DNA of 6,983 nt. Source: Flavobacteriales bacterium. GTDB taxonomy: Bacteria; Bacteroidota; Bacteroidia; Flavobacteriales; UA16. This document shows positions 1 to 6,200 of the stretch, piece by piece. Within the stretch, counting starts at the first letter, position 1. Every line of letters begins with the position of its first letter. The notes under the pieces were generated by a model that was given only the letters and a program-made list of their open reading frames with translations, was not told the origin of the DNA and searched no databases. Both the position numbers and the translations under genes were made by a program. Location of the stretch: contig NYTZ01000138.1 of NCBI GenBank assembly GCA_002683735.1, positions 1 to 6,983 of the forward strand, read 5' to 3'.

Positions 1-61
1 CCCGAGCTCGCTCTACCCGTCGTAGCAGACGCCGCGAGTCCGTCGGCATCTCGACTGCCAT
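1..61 (-). CDS. Possible start of a second downstream reading frame (partial, runs off the left edge)
   Basis: On the same strand as the giant gene but in another phase, a frame is open from just after the TGA at 148-146 to the left edge. Its first ATG is at 61-59 and it would read MAVEMPTDSRRLLRRVERAR. The 21 visible codons are Arg-rich and G/C-leaning at third positions, like the large gene. Only 149 bases separate the large gene's stop from this ATG, which would fit a two-ORF element. The stretch is so short that a chance open frame in GC-rich DNA is almost as likely. No family can be recognised. Confidence 0.22.
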   Translation of the reverse strand, partial: MAVEMPTDSRRLLRRVERAR

Positions 62-209
62 CCCAGCCCCCTCAGCGGCTATCCTCGCCTGCCTCCGGTT
101 GTGGACCACGCTAATGAAGTGCCGACCATTGCTAACGACTCCTAGTCATCGCTCAAACAACCAGCACAAGCCTGAATCAACCACTTCCGCTAGGATCACT
201 GACACGGCC
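1..209 (-). other. Region downstream of the giant ORF
   Basis: Base composition becomes less GC-rich right after the stop (about 110-209) and returns to high GC near the left edge. I looked for an AATAAA-type signal, a T-run terminator with stem, a Helitron-type 3' hairpin followed by CTRR, terminal repeats and a spliced-leader-like sequence. None is convincing: CTAG occurs at 191-194 and 143-146 on this strand, but without a proper hairpin upstream. Confidence 0.5.
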
Positions 210-3200
210 TCACCGCCCATTACCTTTCGACCCGACGGAGCGGCCACCCTGGCCACCGCGACCCATGCGCCCCCGAGCGCGCTCATGTCTGACCTCTTGT
301 TCGCGCGCATTGGCAGCCTCGGCGCGCTCCCGCATCCTCCGGGCGACGTGCGGGTTCCCGATGCCGCGTCGCTCTTCTACCTCAGCACGCCTCTCAGCCG
401 CCAGTGCAGCCGCCTCGCGCGCAGCCGCGCCCGGCTCCTGCGCTGTGGCCCTCGCCCGACTCCGCGTCATTGGCCCGTCGTCTGCTCGGCCTGTCGCCCC
501 TCCACCTTCACCCGTGGCGGCCGCGCCTTCCGTCTCCTCCCTGTCAGCCGGCCCCGCAGCAACTTCCACGCTAGGAAGGGTGCTCACCTCGGCAGCCTCT
601 GCCATGCGAGTCTCCCCCAGCAGACCGCGCCCATGCCGCATCTGCACGGGCCTCTCCTCCCCGATAGCACGAGCACGCTTTGCCGCCCCAGAAGCCGGAG
701 CCCCAGCCCCGCCGATCGTACCGCGGCGGCCACTCGCGCGCTGCGCTGCTGCCCGGAAGCGCATGAGACCTTCGAGAGGGATGGGCCCATCCACGCGGCC
801 ATATGGGCGTTTTGCCTCAGCCTCATGCCCCTTGCAAAACAACCCCAACGTGCTCCCCTCCAGCGCGTCTGCCTCGCCTAGTGCACGCTGCCTCGAGCAC
901 TGTCCGCCCCTCCCATCGGCCCAAATACGCGCCATGCACTTGCTCAAGTCCACAGCCGGCGTGAATTTCTTCCACTCCTCATCACCAATCGCCGGATCCA
1001 AGCCACCCGGTGGCGACCCTGACGAAAACGGGCGCTCCCCTGTGCCCTCTGCGCCCCCACCTGTTACAACAGAGCGGAAAGACGGGACAGTCCGCAGCGC
1101 TCGCCCCACCAACGGCACATCGAGCCTGGGCTCTTTGTGCGGAGGGGACGGCACCGACCCCTGTGACTGCTCGCCAGGCGAAGCCTCGACCGCCTTCCCT
1201 TTCTTCGCCGCCGGCGACTGTCCAACTGCGGGCGATCCCTCCAAAGTCGCCGTTCCAGGCTGGAGCGGGGAGCGCAAGCCGCGCTTCTCGGCCCGTGCGG
1301 CACGCGAGCTGCCCGGCCCCGCCGCCCCGACACCGAGGGCCTGCTCACTGGCCGCAACATCTACGGCGGAAGAACCTGCTGCAGACGGGAACGCGCTGGC
1401 AGCGGCTGAAGAAGCCGCTGGTGCAGGCGCCCCAGTCGAAGCCGAGCCACTCGCTTCACTACGCTGCGGGCCCAAAGACGCAGGCAAGCCACGCGCCCCC
1501 TCCGAAGCGCTCGCCTCACCAACATTGTCACGCCCATGATCTTCATGCACGTGCCCGCCAGGCCGGCACAGCACAAGGAGCACAACCTCAGAGACCACCA
1601 CCTCGGGCACCCCCCTGCCCGCGCGAAGAGGCAACTTATCGTCATTCAGGCGCCAGAACACGCCCGCCGAGTCGCGACAATACGCGTAGTAATGCCCAGA
1701 TTGCGGGGTCTTCCCAGAATGGCACACAACCGCAGCCAGCTCGAGCGCCCCCAAGTCGCCAAACTCCACCCGCTCCTCCAAGAGAACACGTGTACGCAAG
1801 CGCGTGGGCCCACCAGGGCTCCAGGCAGCTCGCCTGACGTGCATGAGCAGCACGTTGGGCAACGTGGCAATACGCGTCTGCCACTCAGACGGTAAATTCT
1901 CTCGACAGGAGTCGGAGTCACAGTACACGGCATCCGTACCAGCCAGCGTCTCCAGCCTGCAAAAGCGCATATACAACTCCGACAACGTGAGCTCCGGGTA
2001 GCCGCACCCATCCAGTGCAACATGGAGAACACGACACGACTCGAACCTGCGCCGAACCCGCGCGCACCGCGAACACCGACGACGCACCTCATGCAGATGC
2101 CCGAACAGCCTATCTACATCCGAGACCCGCAAGCGCTGCCCCAGCAGATCCCACTCCCCGAAACGCCCCGCCCCTACCTCAGCCTCATGCAAATGGTCCA
2201 GCAACTGGTCGAGATATTCTCCAACACACTGTTGAGCCTCACCACCCGCAAAGCGCTCGCCCACAAGAGACAGAGCCCGCACCAGTGGCGGCACTCGCCT
2301 CCCGCCGGCACTCCGCACACCAAAACCTTCGCGCGTCGCAACCAAAGCGCAGAGCATACACCTTGCCGGCCCCTGCCCGCACAACCCGGCATGACGCGCC
2401 AACCAGGCACCAACTGCCGGAGTCCGCAAGAGCGCCTGCGACGAGCTCAAGGCATAGCACGAGTTCGACTCGCCGCGGTAGAGCCCCGCCACGCGCGGCT
2501 CGCGACCCCACGACACGCCGGCAAAGTCCCCGCCCCCAGGCACACAGACAACCAAAGAGCCCGGGGGCTCCGGCCCCTCGACTCGCACGTCGCGCGCAAA
2601 CAAGCCGCGCTGCCCGAAAGCTTCCTGCCGCAGCGCGTCGGCACGCTCCCGCCGTTGCCGCGCCGCGCGACGCGCCGCTTCCAGCGCCTCCTCGGCAGAC
2701 CGCTGCAGGGCACGATCCCTCTCCACATGCGCCGTCTCCCTGCCCTCCCTCTCACGCTCCACAGACAGCATGGTCTCGGCCAACGCCAAGTCGGAGCGTC
2801 GCTTGCCTAACGCCGCCCGTGCATCGAACGCCCGCGTCACCAAATCCTCACCGGTCCCACTGTAGCCAGACCACACATGCACATACCCAGCTAGGCCGAA
2901 GTGGTCCGACAAATAGAAACCGACGCCCTCGTGGAAATGCCGACCCCGAAACACCACACAGGAAGCCGCCGCAATGTCGCCACCATACAGCAGGCGGTCC
3001 AGCTTCAAACCACCACGGGCCATATTCCCCTCATGGTACTTTGTCCGCGCGGGATCCCAAGAGCTTCCCTGGTAGCCCGCGTCGTGCAACCCCCAGCGAT
3101 CCTGCCACGCCTCCATCTCCTCTTGACGCACATTCAAATCGCCGAGCACAATGCGCGACCGCCCCTGGCAACGAGCCAACGCTGCGCCGAGCTGCTCCGC

Positions 3201-6200
3201 GCGCCTGGCCGCCGCGTACTCCCCGGGAGCTAGGTGCGCGGCGAGCACGCTGCAGCGCACCCCTCCCACCTCTAAAATACAACCCACCACGGGCACCCCC
3301 GCCTTCACTCTCATCCCCTCCATCGCCAAGTGCTTGCCCACGTACAAGTGCACAAACCCACAATGACTTTTCGCCGCCCCCGCTAACACGTACGATGCGC
3401 CAAGACCCGTCAGGCACGCCTCGGAGGGACACTCCTGCAGCGCCACCAAATCAGGGCTCAACCTGCTCACCTCTCCCAACACTTGCCCCAGGTTGTCCAA
3501 CCGCGTCCAAGACCCGGGCGCCTCCGCCGAAACTTGCTCACTCGCCGCCGAAATATTCCACGTCAAGACCCGCAACACTCGCCCCGCGCTCACAGCGACG
3601 TCCTCTTCTCCATCACCGCCACAGCCACTCACCCGTGGGCCAGCCGAAACCGACACGCCCTCCTCCACACGCGGTGCTGGCGCGGTCATGGCGCCCAGCA
3701 GATCTCTGCAGTCCTGCTCTGTGCTTAGCAATTTCAAGACATCCCGGGTCCCGAAGGCATCACACCCCCGACGAAACTGCCCAAACACTGACCGCACGGC
3801 AGCACGGGTGCATCGAACAAAAGCCTCGGGGTCCGGCGACACGTCCATACCGGCCAACGACGCCAGCGTCGCATAGATCAGACCTAGACACCACAACACC
3901 GAGTCCCCAACGTCATCGCACGCCGGCACTTCCGAATGCTCCCACCTGACCACTCCCTCCGACAGCGCTACGTCCGATCCCAGCACCAGCGCTCCCAGAT
4001 GAGACCCCACACGCCCGGCCAACTCCTCCCGCCGACGAGAATCGGCCACGCTCACAGTCACGCCCCGCCCACAGCCAAGCGATGCCCCCTCGCGCCCCGA
4101 CCCAACCACAGCCACAATCCAGTCCCTGGAGCCGGCAGCGCCTCCGCAATCGGCAACCATTACGGGACACAAGAGACGAACTGCGCGCCTTACCTCCAGC
4201 GGCCTCCAGTGTTTCCAGTCTTTGACGCTCCTGACCAACGCAGCACCGGTTCTCGCCACGCCAATGCGCTCGCCCAGACCGACGCTGCCCAACACGATGG
4301 GCAGGTCCAGCTTCTCTACTACATGACGCCCCACCCACAAGAAGAACTCCAACAAATCCTTCCTCACCGGCCCTCCACGCGCCAACGCCTGCTCCACAGC
4401 CACGTCCACCCGCCATTCCCCGGCTTGCATGAACACGCCCGCGCGTTCCTCCAAAGGCCCACCAACTCGCTGGCGACGGCGCCCATCCCATTCGGAGTCG
4501 AGCTCCTCCGGGATCAAGCAGCCCAGCACTTCCCGTACCGCAGCTTCGTGCAGCGGGCCCAGCAGCCGTCGTGCCACTTGCTCATGCATGGCCACCGCTT
4601 CCGGAGCGTCGCCGCCCAAAGCCTTGGCTTCCTCAGACAGCACCACCTCCAAATTGGGCTGCTCGCCCGGCCACAACCACGCGTCCGCATGCGTGCGCCT
4701 GCCGCTGCCTCGCAACCGCTCCTTCTGGAGCTCCCTGCGCACCTCGACACGCCGCAAGAGCGCCCCCGCAGCCTCTGCCTCCACACGCGTCCACCGGTCA
4801 GCCTCACAGAAGCCATACCGCCTGAGCGTCCGGGAGAATCGCGCTTGGGCGCGGAGCTGATACCGCCTACGCGCACGAAAACTCGGATTCTGCCGAGCGG
4901 CCATGAACAGCTCATACGGCGGCAAGTCCGTGTCGAATACTAGCCGCCGAACGTGCGGGACGCGCGTCACGGCTACGAAGCCAACCCCAGGCGTCGCCGC
5001 CGCCTTGCCTAAGCGAATACGAACGTAGGGCAAGGTCATGCCCTGCGCCTTCCAGTGCGTGACGGCCCAAGCGAGCATCAGAGGAAACTGCTCCCTGCTG
5101 ACCTCCCCGCCGCCGCTCGCACCGACGCGCTGCGGGAACACAGGGACCCAGCGCTCACGTCCCGGCTCGCCCGGGAAAAACGATCGCGCCCGGCCGCGCT
5201 CATCCGACCCCAAGCGCACCTCGTCGAACTCTACGATCACACACAACGGCGACCACTTCCCCTGCTCTCGCGACCCTGGATCGCCACCCTCCGGCCACAT
5301 GAACCCTCTCACCGTCCCGCAGGCCCCGTTCATCAGACCCGCTTCCGTCCACACATTCTGCGTAAGCATCACACGCGCCCCCTCCACCAGCTCCAGCTCC
5401 GCCGGCAAGCCTCTGAACTCTTCAGCCTCCCAAGCTTCCGGCCTCTTGACCGCTTCCGGGTGCCAGTGCAACGCGCGAATACTGGCGATGGGCCTGCCGC
5501 TCGTTGCCGATAACTGGCGAATGCGCTCCGCGTTGACCTGCTGCGCACCGTCGCGCCCGTCCTTGTCTCGCCTGCGGCCATCCATGAGGAGCATCGCTTC
5601 CGCCCGCTCAATGGCCGCCAGCTCTGCCCGCCCGGCTTCCGTCGCCAGCAGTCGACTGCGGTTCCGACGACTCAACCATTCGTGCTCCTCCCGCGTCCAC
5701 GAGCAGTCCGCCATCCTCGCGGCGACCCTCAGGAACCGCTCGCACTCCCTGGCATACTCGCTGTCGGCGCCCTCGCCTCCCGCGTCCACACGATGCACCT
5801 CCTGCAAGATCACGGTATCTTCAAAACTCTCGAACAGATTCCTGCCGCGGTCCGAGAAAAACTTGGCGTCTAGCCGCCCCTCGTGGTCCGCACCCTCCGA
5901 GGACGCCCCACGCCTCCCCCTGCCGCCAACGTGCGCCGCCGGCTTGTACAAAGGCTCATCGCACACCGGCGGACACTGACGGTGGTCGCCCGAGAGCACC
6001 ACATCCCGCCCACCCCACGGCGAACCCGCCCGGCGTCCCAATACCTCCTCCGCCCTGGCGTCCGTCTTCCCGAAGAGCTGCCGCCCAATCATGCTCCACT
6101 CGTCCATAAAGAACACCCGAGCATGCCTCAACCTCTGCTGCAACTTCTTGTGCGCCGGCGTCCCCTCCACCAAAGCCGCATAAGCGCCACCCCGCAAGCC

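Noticed and set aside
137..147. Small inverted repeat GACT-CCT-AGTC with CTAG within it, considered as a Helitron 3' hairpin/CTRR end
   Set aside because: The stem is only four base pairs, and the CTAG lies within the repeat and not about ten bases after it.
160..209. Possible tRNA-like or internal Pol III box on the minus strand (GGTTGATTC-like string)
   Set aside because: Does not match the B-box consensus well and no cloverleaf arms can be paired around it.
265..1539. A 424-codon plus-strand open frame opposite the C-terminal linker and tail
   Set aside because: Low-complexity Ala/Pro/Ser/Arg product opposite a low-complexity coding segment; no domain, and stop codons are simply rare in this composition.
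2015..3949. A 644-codon plus-strand open frame opposite the EEP and USP domains
   Set aside because: It is the antisense of clearly coding sequence. Its product is a monotonous Pro/Arg/Ala/Thr/His mix with no motif, as expected when a GC-rich gene is read backwards.
3936..4943. A 335-codon plus-strand open frame opposite the Ulp1-like segment and connector
   Set aside because: No recognisable motif and a His/Pro/Arg/Gln-rich composition typical of an antisense shadow.
5038..5979. A 313-codon plus-strand open frame opposite the helicase
   Set aside because: Ser/Arg/Pro-rich antisense shadow of strongly conserved helicase motifs on the other strand.
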